This document shows positions 24,031-36,089 of a DNA stretch of 64,000 nt, piece after piece. Source of the stretch: Albifimbria verrucaria (Eukaryota; Ascomycota; Sordariomycetes; Hypocreales; Stachybotryaceae). The notes under the pieces are model-generated. The model did not search any database and was not told where the DNA came from. It saw only the letters and a list, made by a program, of their open reading frames with translations. The stretch lies in the NCBI GenBank assembly GCA_020081605.1, contig JAHREC010000049.1, forward strand, positions 4,464,001 to 4,528,000. The letters run 5' to 3'. The position numbers and the translations under genes were made by a program. The number at the start of each line of letters is the position of its first letter. Position 1 is the first letter of the stretch.

Positions 24031-25110
24031 CTATAGTTTACCTTTTCTGTTATCCTCTCCAAGCTTCAGAATAGACGGCAGCTTACTATCACGGATGCTA
24101 TCAGCAAGCCCCCAAGTCCAGAAGCACGGCTTGCAGTATCATGCCTCTGGAAAAACTCCTCAGCTGTCTTGATCCGGTTCGGATGGATCTCATCCAAGAG
24201 TTTGTAGTCCCGTTGGATAACCCCTTGTTGCCCCCAGAATGCAACCACATTGTCCAAAATCCACGAAAGTTATTTTTGAAAGACATCGTGGCTGGGTCTG
24301 AAGGGTCGGCATTGTATGCAGCAGCAGCGCCATCTGGAAGAGGGATTTTGTCAAAGTAGACATCCACAGGAGTGTCTATGTATTGAGCCAGGTGTCCAGT
24401 CACCTTCTCGAACGCGGCAGCCAGACCCGCGAAAGAGATGTGATCAATGGCTACCTCAAGGTTCATCCTGTCGCTCCTCTCTGGATGGTCGAATAACCAA
24501 CAAACATAGTGCTCACAATCGTCGAGAGCAACAAGAGGTACTGCACCATCTCCAAGCGGCACTCTCCATGTGACGATTCCGTTTTCCCAACGTGGAGTCA
24601 TGATAGTTTTTGCTGAGACAGTCATCTCGATATATGGCCCTGTAGTAAATATGGCAATGCCCATGCTGTTATCTTTGCTCTGCTGTAACATCCATTCTGC
24701 GAGTCGACCTTTTCCATCGTAATGGCCAGTGCGAAACTTTGGATCATAGCCGCTCTTCTTATATACGTAGTCAAGATTTCCGAATACGAAGAACTTGATG
24801 CCCGTCTCCACAGCGAGCTCATACGCCCGAATGGTCCAGTACGTCTCCGCCTTCTCGCCGCAGTTGAAGCCGTCAATATTTACGAATGCTCCCCAGCACC
24901 CTTGGAATCCTTTTCGAAGGTTATCCTCATTGGCAAAGGTCCCTCGATAAATTCGACATTACCGAGCTTCGCGAGCTCCTGCGCTCGCGTTGATGTTGAA
25001 TCACGCGTCAGCACCCGCAGGCTGTATCCACCGTCTTTGATCAAGCCACGGCAAACTGGCAGGCCTTGGGCGCCAGTGGCACCAATGATGAAGATACGGC
25101 GGTTAGACAT
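24031..25110 (-). CDS. NmrA-like NAD(P)-binding regulatory/reductase protein
   Basis: ATG 25110. Residues 10-16 are GATGAQG, the Rossmann GxxGxxG that binds NAD(P). The rest follows the atypical SDR/NmrA pattern: VLTRD, FVFGNLDYV, TGHYDGKG, TTGPYIEM, VPLVALDDCEHYV and a tail with RDYKLLDEIHPNRI. Three single-base losses break the frame: at 24941-24943 (CCC), 24221-24224 (CCCC) and about 24097. Restoring one base at each gives exactly 361 codons including the stop at 24031; without the last repair the protein ends at 24066. There are no introns. Members sense redox state and control transcription factors, or act as isoflavone-reductase-like enzymes; the role here is open. Confidence 0.82.
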
Positions 25111-26235
25111 GTTTGAGTCTGAGTAGAATGCGCCACACGTAGCTGGGTTGCTATTTCTCCAGAGGGGTCAAATCAAAAGAAGTAAACTGCGTTCTGAATT
25201 GCAGCATTTCGTTTTGCATTTCTTCGGTGCTATTTATTACATTTGTCGCACAAGATCCAAAGCTCATGGTCGGCTTAGACGGCGTGTTGCCGGTCGTTGA
25301 TTTGTGATTACTGATCTGAGCATGCAAAACCCACCAGCGACGGTATGTGTTGATATAATCTATTAATTTCCATCTGTACGATTTGTAATCAACAGCTCGT
25401 TTTCGGGTGGTACGTACGGGACCCCGTGGTTTTCTATACGAACAGTGGCCTGAACTGAGTTTATTAACCAAGCAGTCAGTAGTTTCAAACGCGGCAACAG
25501 GAGCTGTGAGGAACGTAAACTTAGTGCGCCTGCGTGATGGTAATGCATAAAAAGAGACTGCGCTGAGTGTAGAAGTTATTATCACACCTCTTGATTCATT
25601 CGTTATCTCGTTGCAAGTCTCATCAGCTATTCCAAACCCTTAGATCACAATCATACCACCAAAGCCTCCATAGGACTCATCATCTTGCCAAGTATAACCT
25701 AAATTTTGACAACGCTTGCGCAGGTGCTTGCTTGGAATATCCGTAATCGGCTCTTTGCATCTGATTTGTGGAACGTGTCAATGAGGCACCGGACCATCTC
25801 GTTCCTACGAGAAAAATGAAGGTATTTCACTCAGTTCCAAATCTCGGACCAAGTATCGCGGAATACTCGGTGGAGCTCTCATCTGTCTAGCGTGGATTTA
25901 AAGAAAGATATTGAGAATTCCTAGGGAGTGACGATCGGAATATATCTATTAAATAGAACTATTACATGTCTCCTACTCCACTAGCCAATCTGGAGAAGCG
26001 AGCCGTGGCAGATGGTCCAGCGGATGCAGAAAAGGGATGGGCTGAACAAACTCCTTGGTTGTGTTTAGGTTAGCTGTTCTAATAAAGTTTGCCAGCTACC
26101 GGATAAAAGGATATTTTGAGCGTCCCTTTTGAGGTCGGTGAGGTGCAGACTAAGCAGAAAATTGAAAAAATTAACCACTTAAATTTGGATAGAAAGTAGA
26201 TACATGAAAAACATGGTAGATCAGCCCATAATAAG
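25111..26235. other. intergenic, no gene seen
   Basis: A 144-codon minus-strand frame at 25151-25585 lacks domain, signal peptide or composition typical of a gene. The rest is spacer of normal to AT-rich composition. Confidence 0.35.
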
Positions 26236-26320
26236 AATCCCAGTATTTAGTGACTTTACGAAGATCAACATAGGATATCTAGGATCAATAGAACAATATT
26301 AAGTTCCTTCATTTATCAAG
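26236..26320 (+). repeat. dispersed repeat D, copy 2
   Basis: Contains GTATTTAGTGACTTTACGA, then AACATAGGATATCTAG and AATATTAAGTTCCTT. The same order of words occurs at 8227-8300 and 34125-34205. Copies 2 and 3 keep more C and G than copy 1. Confidence 0.55.
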
Positions 26321-27415
26321 TGGGCCTGCTACTTAGTCTGCACCTTACCGACCGTAAGGAGATAAACAGGGAGACAAAGAAAGAAGAGACCAGCCCGGTT
26401 TGAAGTAGACAGGGCTAATCAACGACAAAGAGCCGGTATGCGCCCACAGTGCGGCTCGTCGGTATGCTCACCGATATTGAGATTGCGGATCCTCGCATTC
26501 GGAAAACGCTAGTCGCCTGCAGGCCACCCCGGAATGTAAGCCAATATGCTGAGCGCGCCACATCTCTCGTAAGAAATAAAACGACAACGGCTGAGCTCGG
26601 AAGTAAAGTCCTCGATACGCGGCCTAGTGACGTCTGACAGGGTTCCAACGGCGAAGCAAGGATGCATACATCCCTGCTCTATATGAGCTTATTCAATGGA
26701 TCATCTGTGAACGCGTAACCGCTATTCAGTATACGTCTACGACCGTCTTGTATAACGGGGTTGGCATCCTTCTTCAAGCACTTTGAATACTGTTTGTTTG
26801 ACGTATGCCCTCAAACCTGGGCGTTTGTTATTCCTTGGCGAGGTCGGTCTCTGGGGCCTCTTTTTGTGCTTTGCAAAGGTGAGCCATATCCAAGTAATTT
26901 TAATACCTGGTGAGACAACGACAAGGCTGCTTCAAACAGTGTTGGTCTGAAGGTGGCCACTAATGTCTTCTGATTTCTGGAATTTGTAACCAGATGTTGT
27001 TTTAACATAAATTGGCTTAGCGTTGACGCAAAATTAATTGGAATGTAGTGAGACCCAGCCATAACCTGGAGATACAAAATTTAGGCATATGAAAATTGCA
27101 TATAGCTCGAAGGCTGGCAGCTATCATACAGACTAGAGATGACTTTTGTGACATTGCTCAACCCCTACAACCCGTTTTTGTCTCATCAACAGCCCAATTC
27201 TGCTTGCTTACCCCGACGACTACGAGTCAAATATTGAGAAAATTCTGAAACCCGTATATATCCCAAAATCCTGTTATACCACTGGTTAGGTGGTCCAGAA
27301 TTGAAGTGCAGTCGTATTCTGAGACAGAGTCAGCATGTTTTTCAATTACATTTTACGCAAGAATCTTACGGTAAACCATGACCAGAGTTGCATTTTCGAC
27401 CTTGACTTTTCCATC
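26321..27415. other. intergenic, no gene seen
   Basis: Open frames on both strands at 26415-26648 and 26811-27077 have no recognisable product. Nothing else identified. Confidence 0.35.
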
Positions 27416-27736
27416 TTAATCCACATTAAAGCAAGGGCCCGAAGTGCAAATCATTTCGCATATGCAGATAGCCGGGCAAATTTCGTCGTCGCAGGGCTTG
27501 CAACGTGGCTGGCATCCCTCAGCGACTGCTGCCTCGCACGACCAAGGGCATGCGGTTGCTGGTACAAGATTCTTCGGGCATGGCTTGCCTGGCTCGCACT
27601 TAGGTGGCACGAAGTCGGTATAGCAATCGGAAGCAGGGCAAGTACCAACAGGGCCTCTCTGCGCCAGTGGGCCAGCCATTACCGCAGCCGCAAAGCTGAA
27701 GAAGGCGACAGCATTAAGGATCCCAAAGGAAGGCAT
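27416..27736 (-). CDS. small secreted cysteine-rich protein (effector-like)
   Basis: Intact single-exon ORF of 106 residues from ATG 27736. Residues 1-21 are a clear signal peptide ending in AVMA-G. The mature part of about 85 residues has 14 Cys, many as CxxC-type neighbours (CPASDC, CPWSC, CKPCDDEIC), enough for seven disulfides. No family recognised. It lies about 600 bp from the 28.3 kb AT desert, a position often held by fast-evolving secreted effectors in RIP-active fungi. The signal peptide and cysteine count are seen; the role is inference. Confidence 0.75.
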   Translation of the reverse strand: MPSFGILNAVAFFSFAAAVMAGPLAQRGPVGTCPASDCYTDFVPPKCEPGKPCPKNLVPATACPWSCEAAVAEGCQPRCKPCDDEICPAICICEMICTSGPCFNVD

Positions 27737-28329
27737 GATAATATAAGTTTATAATCTTAGATTCTAGAGTTAAGAATAACAAGAAGTGAAGGAAATGAAT
27801 CCATGAATGAAGAATTGAGCTTAGATTTATATGTAAAAACTTTTGCTATAGTGGCTGAGATCCATCTACTTGTGCTTACTATCATCACTCCGTCTCACCG
27901 ATGGTCCGGGCCTTCCCCAACCAGCAAAACATTGTCAAAGCCGGCCACTCGCATCCAGGGAGCTGTCCCGGCCCAGTTAAGACACGCTCAGTCATAGTAT
28001 TCAGACCAGCCTTACTGCCCAGCCCCTGTTCTCACCTAAGCGGTGGCTTAACACACCCACCAATAGCACTCTGTACTATTCTAAGGATGACACTATGATC
28101 AAGGATAACCTTGCACGAACTTGGTAGAGTCCTCATGTGTTGGCTCCATCTGGGCTGCATTTTCAGAAAAAGTTTGCATGGAGTGGATTTCGGTCCGGAT
28201 TCACAGGGAACTAATGAACAGGCCATCCTTCCGGGAGCCGGAAAGAATTCCGAGGAAGATACGGATCATTCTTACTATAGCCCCAAAAGACAACCGATAG
28301 ACTGGTGGCTCTAATAACTAATGGGACTG
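27737..28329. other. intergenic flank of the AT desert
   Basis: Normal-composition sequence upstream of the secreted protein gene. It changes abruptly to almost pure AT at about 28330. The short plus-strand frames here are not convincing. Confidence 0.4.
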
Positions 28330-30035
28330 GTAAATAATATTAATAGTATATATAAAAAGATATCACTTAAAGTATTATCTAATTCTGCTATTTATAAACT
28401 TTTAAAGATTTAATATATATTTATATATTATATAAATATAAATATTTTTATTATTAAAAGCTTCTATTTATTATTTTTATATTAATTTAAAAGAATATTT
28501 ATAGAATTTCTATTATATTTTATATAAATATATATATATATATTAATATTTATATAATATATTTAAAAAAATAATTAAATTTAATATAAATATATAAATA
28601 AATAAAAGTTTATTTTATTATTTTAATAATAATATATAATATTTATTATTTTTATATATAATAATAAAAATATAAAATTTTTATATATAATTATTTAAAA
28701 ATATAATAATTAAAAATTATTTTATATTAAATAAAAAATAAATAATAAATAAAATTATATTATAATTTTTAAATAAATAATAAAGTTTATATTTATTTAA
28801 AAAATATATAATTTATTATTAATTAAATAAAGTTTTTAAATAAAATTATTAAAAATAATATAATAATAATATATTATTAATAATAAATATTCTTTTAATT
28901 AAATATTAAAAAAATTTTATTTATATATATATAATTTTATATATTTTTATATAAAATAAAATTTTTAATTATTTTATATAATAAATAAAAATAAATAAAA
29001 TTAAATAATTATTTTTAAATAAAAATAAAATTTATTTTTAATTTAAAAGAATATTATATAATTATTTTAATTAAATAAATTATTTTTAAAAATTTAAATT
29101 AAAAATAATTTAATAATTATATATTATTAATAATTTATAATTTTTTAAATAATAATTAAAAAAACCTTTATTTATATATTAATATTTTTATTTTAAAATA
29201 ATTTTATATTTTTTTATTTTTAAAATAATATTTTTATTATTTATTTTTAATTATATTAATAAATTTTTTAATTTATATTATAAATTTTATTAATTTTTTT
29301 ATATTATTATATAATTTATATTAATTATTTTATAATTATATTATATTATTATTATTTATTAATTTAATATTATATATAAATTTTTATATTATATATAATT
29401 TAATAAAAAATAAAATAGATATTTTTAATTATTATATAAATATAATCTTAATTTATTTTATTATATTTTAAATAATAAATTAATATAAATTATAAATTAT
29501 TCTATAATAAAAATATAAAAATATAATAAATTAAAAATATATTTAATATAAAAATAATATATTAATAAATAAATTATTTAAAAATAATATTATTAAAATA
29601 ATATTTTTATAATATAATTATAAAATAAAATTATTTAATAAAATATAATAATAAAACTATTTTTTAATTATATTAATATATAATATAATATAAATATAAT
29701 AAATTAAAAATTAAAAATTAAAAATTAAATTAAAATCTTTAAAATAAAAAATAAAAACTATATATAAATATATATTTTAATTATTTTAAAAATAAATTTA
29801 TAAAAAAATAAAATTAAGTTTTAATATAAAAACTATTATAATTATAATAATAAAAAAATAATTAATAATTTTAATATTATATTATTAATATATTATTTTA
29901 TAATAATATTATAAATATATAATTATATTTTATATTAAAAATAAATTATTTAAAAATATATATAATAATAATATTTAAGAGTTTTAGAAATTATTAAATA
30001 TAATAAAAAATAATAAATATTAAATATATTTTTAT

Positions 30036-30720
30036 AATATTTTATTATAATTTATATTAATATAATATTTAAAATAAATTAAAATAAATTAATTTAATAT
30101 TTATAAAATAATTAAAGATTATATATTTTATTTTTTATTAAGCTATAATTAATATAAAAGTTTATATTATAAAGAATTTTATAAAAGAGAATTTTTTATA
30201 TATAATAAAAGATTTAATTATTATATTTTATAAAATAATAAAATAAAAAAATAAAAAGAATTTATATATAATATTAAATTAAAAATAATAATAAAAAAAT
30301 ATTATATAAAAATAATTAATATAATTAATATAATAAAATAATAAAGATTAATAAAGCTTTAAAATATAAATTAAAAAATAATTAAATAAAAATAAATTAA
30401 ATAATAATAAATTAATATAATTTAATTATAAATTAAATTATATTAATTTAATTTTATTTAATTTATAAAAAGAATATTAATATATAAATAAAAACTCTTT
30501 TTAATTATTAATTAAAAAAATATTAATTATTAATAATATATAATTATTAAATTATTTTTAAATTAATCTTTTTATAAATATTTTATTTAATTAATAATAA
30601 AATATTTATTATTTTAAATTAAAAATAAATTTTATTATTTATTTAAAAATAAATAATTTTAATTTTATTTATTTTATATTTATTTTATAATATAAAAGAA
30701 TCTTTAATTATTAAATATTT
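30036..30720 (+). repeat. repeat R1, copy in AT desert 1
   Basis: Colinear with 36480-37085 and 62080-62590. Shared landmarks in order are TTTATATTAATATAATATTTAAA, a TAAAAGTTTATATTATAAA word, ATTAATATAATTAATATAAT and ATTAATTATTAATAATATATAATTATTAA. Almost all C and G seen in the other copies are A or T here. Confidence 0.6.
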
Positions 30721-32424
30721 TTATTTTAATATATTTTTTTATAATATTAAATATTTTTATATAATTTAAAAATTATAAAAAATATAAATAAAATATATTA
30801 TATTATTAAAGGTTAATTAATAATAAAGAGTTAATATATATTTATAATATAGTTTATTAATATATTTATTAATATAAAAATTATAAATCTTTATATTTTA
30901 AAAATATTAATTATTTATAAATTATCTTAGAATATAAACTATTATATTAAATATATTATATCCTTTATAAAAATAAAAATAATAATAATTATATTATTAT
31001 ATAATATAAAAATATAACTTTTTAAATAATAATTTATTAATTTTATATAATAAAATTAAATAAATTAAAATTTTATAATATATTAATATTATATTTTTTA
31101 TTTAATTATTTCTTATTTTATAATATTAAATAATAAAATTAATTTATATATTAATTAATAACTTAAATATAAAAGTTAAAATATAATAAAATTATTATTT
31201 TTATAATATATATTTATAAAAAAATTATTTATTTAATAATTAAAATTTTTTTAAAAAATATTATTTAATATATATATTTATATTATATAATTTATTATAT
31301 TATTTATATTTATTTATTTTTATATAATTATTATTATAATATTTTAAATTTAAAATATTTTAATTTAAATTTAAATTTAATAATTAAAAATATATTAATT
31401 AAAAATATAATAATTATAAATTATTTTATATTATAAAATAAATATAAATTAAATATAATTAAATATTAATATTTTTAAATAAATAAATAAAATTTATTTT
31501 TAATTTATAATAATATATATTTTATTATTAATTAAATTAAAAAATAATTTAATAATTATATATTATTAATAATTAATATTTTTTTAATAAATAATTTATT
31601 AATTTATTATTTTAAATTTAAAATTATTTTTTATTATTTTAAAATAATATTTATAATTTTTTTATTAATAATTAATTTAATTTTTATTTTAAATAATTTT
31701 ATTTTAATTTTTATTATATTATTTTTATAATATATTATATATATTAAATTATTTTTTTTTTTAAAAATTATTATTATTTTTTATATATTTTATATTATTA
31801 AAATATTTTTTATATTAATATTTTATTTTTTTATAATATATATATATTTTATTTTTTAGTAAAAGGCTTTTATATTATTTATTATTTATTATTTATTAAA
31901 AAATAAATTATATAATTTTTAATTATTTTATATATTTAAATTAATTTATTTTAATATAATTTAAATATTATATTAATATAAATTATAATATTTATTTATT
32001 CTTATTTTTTTCTTTTATTTATTATTTAATTAATCTTTTTAATTTTATTTAATTTTATTTTATTATTTTATATAATATATTTTTTTATTAATTTATTTTT
32101 AATTAAAAACTTTTATATTTAAAATATTTTATAATAAAAACTTTTATAATATTTATAATTTATTAATAAATATAATATATATTATTAATTTAAAAATTTA
32201 AAATAAATAATATTTAATTAAATTATTTAATATTCTTTTTAATATTATTTATATATATTAATTAATTTAATATATATTTAATATAAATATTATTATTTAA
32301 ATATATTTAATATAGTTTATTTTAATTATTTATATTTAATAGAGTTTATTTTAATTATTTATATTATATATATATTTTTATATAAATTTAAAATATATTT
32401 ATCTTTAATTATTTATAATATTTA

Positions 32425-32645
32425 AATTAATTTATTTAATATTTTATATATAAAATTACTTTAAATTATAATAAATCTCTTATTTAAATTATATTTAAAT
32501 TTCTATATTAATTTAATATATATTAAACTATATAATTAAGAGAGATAATATCTATTTTTAATTATTTAACTTTTATCTCTTTTTAAGAGTATTTATATAA
32601 ATTAATTAATATAAAATATATTTAATATTAATATAATAATTTAAA
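32425..32645 (+). repeat. left arm of AT-rich inverted repeat around the MAPEG/OYE island
   Basis: Reads like the reverse complement of 36097-36245. Shared words are ACTATATAAT, AGAGATAATA, TTATCTCT, AGTATTTATA, AATATATTTAATATTAATATAAT. A second, GC-containing pair follows inward at 32884-32922 and 36052-36091. Confidence 0.6.
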
Positions 32646-32790
32646 TATATTCTATTAGACTAATTAATATAAAATTATTTATATTATCTTATTTAAAATT
32701 AATCTAGCTCCCTGCTTCTTAGGATTTTTAATTAAACTATACTAAACCTAATTAATAACTATTCCGGTTATATAAGCGGTATTTATATAT

Positions 32791-33302
32791 TCTAACGCTC
32801 GTTTTTATACACTCCGTTTTCATATTTAATTGGTGCCGTTTTTCCTGCATAATACGGCCTAACATGTCCAACGCAGCTTGTCTTCGTCATTCAACCGCGT
32901 GTGCATTTTTGCGCCGGTTTAATAATACTTACCGGATCTCAGGAGATAATCCTTAAATCCGAAGGGATATATTACTCAGCAGTTACGAAAGTATCCATGC
33001 AAAGCTAGCAGTAACGCTAGGCGCTAGACTTATTACGAGCTATCTCATACTTGTATAGCTTCGGGATACTACCGAGGGATGACGATTTGAATCTAATTAC
33101 CCACTTTAAGCGCCAAGGTACTCGCATTCAGTGTAAATTATATATTCCTCATAGAAGCATCGCCTCAATCCAAATTCTTCACATACTCAGCAATCTCTCT
33201 CTACCTCCTGAAAACCTACTCAATATCACCTCGAACAAGTCAGTTCACACCTGCCAACTAGATTTCCTTCCACAGCTGGAGAACTCACACCTGATAGCTA
33301 CC
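32791..33302. other. edge of the gene island and 5' flank of the MAPEG gene
   Basis: Contains the left boundary repeat 32884-32922 (CATTCAACCGCGTGTGCATT core) and then ordinary sequence leading to the MAPEG start. No gene. Confidence 0.5.
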
Positions 33303-33739
33303 ATGTCAACTCTCCTTATCAACAAGCCACTGCTTGGGCCCCTCGTCGGCCTCAACGCATGGACTTTAGCTATGGAGGCCCTGCTGTACATTCGTAGGAC
33401 TCCGGCGCTAAAAAGTATAATGTCTCCTTCGATCCAAATATCGTTAAACAAGAAAAGGCTTCGAAGTTGCCTCCTTTCGTGCAATGGCCGGCGGATAATT
33501 TCAACAATCTATTAGAACAACCTACACAATTCTATGCAGTACTGCTCAGCTTAAGCTTATTGGACGTCAAGGATAAGACCACCATACGATTAGCATGGGC
33601 TTATGTGGGCCTGAGAGTCCTTCATAGCCTCATCCATGTATCATACAACAATGTTCTTCTGCGCTTTCCAACTTTTGCCGCGAGTTCGGTTGTACTCTTA
33701 GGGATGACGGCCAAAGCGGCTTGGAAGCTCTTCTTCTAA
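33303..33739 (+). CDS. MAPEG-family membrane protein (microsomal glutathione S-transferase-like)
   Basis: ATG 33303. The protein of about 145 residues has four hydrophobic helices: PLLGPLVGLNAWTLAMEALLYI, FYAVLLSLSLL, TIRLAWAYVGLRVLHSLIHV and SSVVLLGMTAKAAWKLFF. The MAPEG core motif is in FVQWPADNFNNLLEQPTQFYA (N..N..E.P). The frame breaks at the A5 run 33410-33414; one more base gives exactly 146 codons including the stop. It is an integral ER membrane protein. Family members conjugate glutathione or isomerise eicosanoid-type lipids. It shares the island with an Old Yellow Enzyme, which may mean joint handling of electrophiles, but nothing proves it. Confidence 0.85.
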
Positions 33740-34578
33740 TTTGTGTAGTGGGGCGGTTATAATATGGTCTCAGATGAGTAAGTTGCCTGGTGTCCAGTTG
33801 TGGCCCATCTGATGCCTCGCAATGCCTCATTTTCTTAGGATCCATGGTAAAAATAGAATTGGAATTTTCTCAGCATGTTTAAAACCATGACCTAACCTGC
33901 CGATCAGGAGCTGAATGAGCTCAGACTCTTCTGTGACCACCATGATGGGGCCAGCACAAATTCTGCCAAAAGTCAAAGAGAAGTGATAGTAGGTTCAAGT
34001 TGGTTCAAATATCCCCATGGATACAGTAAGCCTCCAGTGAGGTATTGAACATAGATCTAATCAAATTAAAGCCAGGAAAAGGGGATACTAGTCTAGCTAA
34101 GGTTGTGAATTGGCTAATGCTAGAAGTTCAAGCATTTAGTGACCTTGCGAGAATCTATATACTACATCTAGCACGATAGAATAATATTAAGCTTCCTTAT
34201 GTACCGGTGTGTTAACTAAGAAGCTATGGAGCTCGTAACCTCTATATGGGTCTACCACATTCAATAACATTGAGTGACGTTTTCTTACATCTTTGGCTAG
34301 CTGCTGTTCCAAAAGCCCACAAAGCACCGAGTTCAGGAAGAGATCAAACGTATAGTTCAATATTGCAGGCGCGAGTCGAATTGATGTTGAGATATTCTTC
34401 CACTTAACCGCTCATCTAAACCCCATCATAGCAGCCAAGCCTATGGTGCACAATGACGTTCAACCACATCCCCGACTTGCATCAGACTATGGAGAAGGAT
34501 GTGGCGCTACTATTCCTTACAATGGTTAGAGTACGTCTTAAGTAATACTTGTTGAATCTACATGATCCATCTGATTAT
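33740..34578. other. convergent intergenic region carrying repeat D copy 3
   Basis: Between the 3' ends of the MAPEG gene (+) and the OYE gene (-). Holds repeat D at 34125-34205. No gene seen. Confidence 0.45.
34125..34205 (+). repeat. dispersed repeat D, copy 3
   Basis: Contains GCATTTAGTGACCTTGCGA, ATACTACATCTAGCACGATAG and AATATTAAGCTTCCTTAT. It is the most GC-rich and probably least altered of the three copies. Confidence 0.55.
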
Positions 34579-35750
34579 TTAAGTAACCTTAGCAGCGCCA
34601 CTGCATGCCAAAAACTCCTCACTGAACGCCCAATCGTTGTAGCCTTTGCTACTTTTCGGCGTGTAGAAAGTTGGGCGGTCGTATTTGACGAGCGGAATAT
34701 TCAGCTTCATACGAAGAGGCAGATCGGGGTTGCTCGTCCAGCGGCGGCTGATGATAACAGCTAGGTTGTAGTTCTTGTAAGTCACGTCGACTGCCTTTTG
34801 CGTAAACTCGCTATTGAATCCGCCACCGACAGTAACGGGTGCTTCCTTGCCCCAGGCGTGAACGGCAAAAGACACATCATTATTTCCGCCGCAGTCAGCA
34901 TCGTCGTTTCCTGGGATCCGTGCTTCAATCAGATCAAGAAACCCAATGTCCAGGGTGCGGAGCTGCTCGACGAGGTAGGTGAAGGTCGGGATAGGGTTGT
35001 CCATGCCCATGCCTAGGAAATCGCTCCATGGGCTCAAGCGTATCGCGACGTTTCTAGATCCAGTCTCCCGGGCGATTGCATTGGTGACCTCAACAGAGAA
35101 CCTGGTGCGGTTTCTAATGCTGCCACCCCAATCGTCTGTCCTCTTGTTGGTGACATCTTGAAGGAACTGATCAAGCAAGTATCCACCGCCGCCTTGAATC
35201 TCGACGCCATCGAACCCAGCCTCAATAGCGTTTCGCGCAGCAATGCGATAGTCCGCAATCACTTCTTGGATTTCCACTTCAGACATCTCTCCAGGAAGTG
35301 CATGATCCGAGGAGCTCGTTACTGGACTGGGGCCGAGAAGGTTCAGGCCCAGCTCGCTCCGGAGAGCAGGGTTGCTTGCACGGCCTAGGGCCCATAATTG
35401 GCACCATATATAGGATCCTCTGGCATCAACAGCGTCAGTGGTCTTACGCCAGGCGGCAATCTGGGCGAGGGACCAGATTCCTGGGACATTTTTCATCCCA
35501 ATATTTCGCTGAGAAATTTGGGGTGCATTCGGTAATGAGAAGGGTCCCGGGCACAGAGGCTCGTTGGGTATAGTACTCTGAAGGGCGATTAGAATAATCG
35601 AATGTATACAGAGCCTTGACCGAACATACCTGCCATGATGTCTGTAGGAATATATTGATCATCGGCACGAAAACGGGTAAGAGGCGCCATGGCTCCACGA
35701 TGCTTCAGGTGGCAGCTACCTACCTCTAGAGGCTGAAACAGCTTCGACAT
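34579..35750 (-). CDS. Old Yellow Enzyme-type NADH:flavin oxidoreductase with altered active-site pair
   Basis: ATG 35750 (MSKLFQPLEVG...MAPLTRFRA), one 52-nt intron (GTATGT...CCTTCAG) joining MA to EYYTQRAS, and a TIM-barrel FMN enzyme of about 372 residues. Motifs are TECT, NVPGIWS, CQLWALGRASNP, FDGVEI, YLLDQFLQDVTNKRTDDWGGSI (phosphate/FMN region) and PVTVGGGF. The substrate-binding His and Asn of OYE1 (H191, N194 in HxxN) are Gln (codon 35194-35196) and Gly (35185-35187) here, while the following Tyr is kept. The frame changes at 35520-35523 (G4 on +); removing one base gives exactly 373 codons. Normal members reduce activated C=C bonds with NADPH. With the pair changed, substrate use may differ or be lost. 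Confidence 0.88.
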
Positions 35751-36089
35751 CTTTCTTGCGCTAGCTTCAACTGTGGCAGTTTGAGATACTATAATGAACT
35801 AAGCTTAGGTTTCTAAATAAGACATTCCTACATGGTCAAAGGATGAAAATAATGATACAGAAGGAGTTTCGGCAGATGTACTATGCACATAACGCGCTGG
35901 ACCATCACTGCGCTAAAATTTGGTCGCTAGCGCCAACCTTGATGGACCGGCATTACTCGTGGGTCGCCTTTGTCATCGCCCGATAGCCCTGAATTATATC
36001 CTTGATTTTGATTACTAAGGACTTAAGGAATGGAGGCGAAAGATATGAATGTTAAACTGGCGTAAAAATGCACACGCGGTTTGAATGAC
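35751..36089. other. 5' flank of OYE gene and right boundary repeat
   Basis: Ordinary spacer ending in the right boundary repeat 36052-36091, the reverse complement of 32884-32922 over about 38 bases with few differences. AT desert 2 starts immediately after. Confidence 0.5.

Larger units (their letters stand above)
28330..32790. repeat. AT desert 1 (RIP-saturated repeat block)
   Basis: About 4.4 kb with almost no G or C; several successive 60-base lines contain none (for example 28921-29040 and 29221-29400). It holds degenerate copies of repeat R1 (30036-30720 on +, and shorter inverted copies near 28600-28900 and 28970-29180). No coding signal. Composition rises gradually after 32400. Confidence 0.85.

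Noticed and set aside
25151..25585. 144-codon minus-strand gene upstream of the NmrA-like gene
   Set aside because: No domain or signal; low-complexity pieces and overlap with the NmrA promoter region.
28330..32790. Mitochondrial DNA insertion or centromere
   Set aside because: No rRNA, tRNA or mitochondrial protein signal is visible. The same R1 words recur in the other two deserts between ordinary genes, which fits RIP-altered repeats better than a single centromere or mitochondrial copy.
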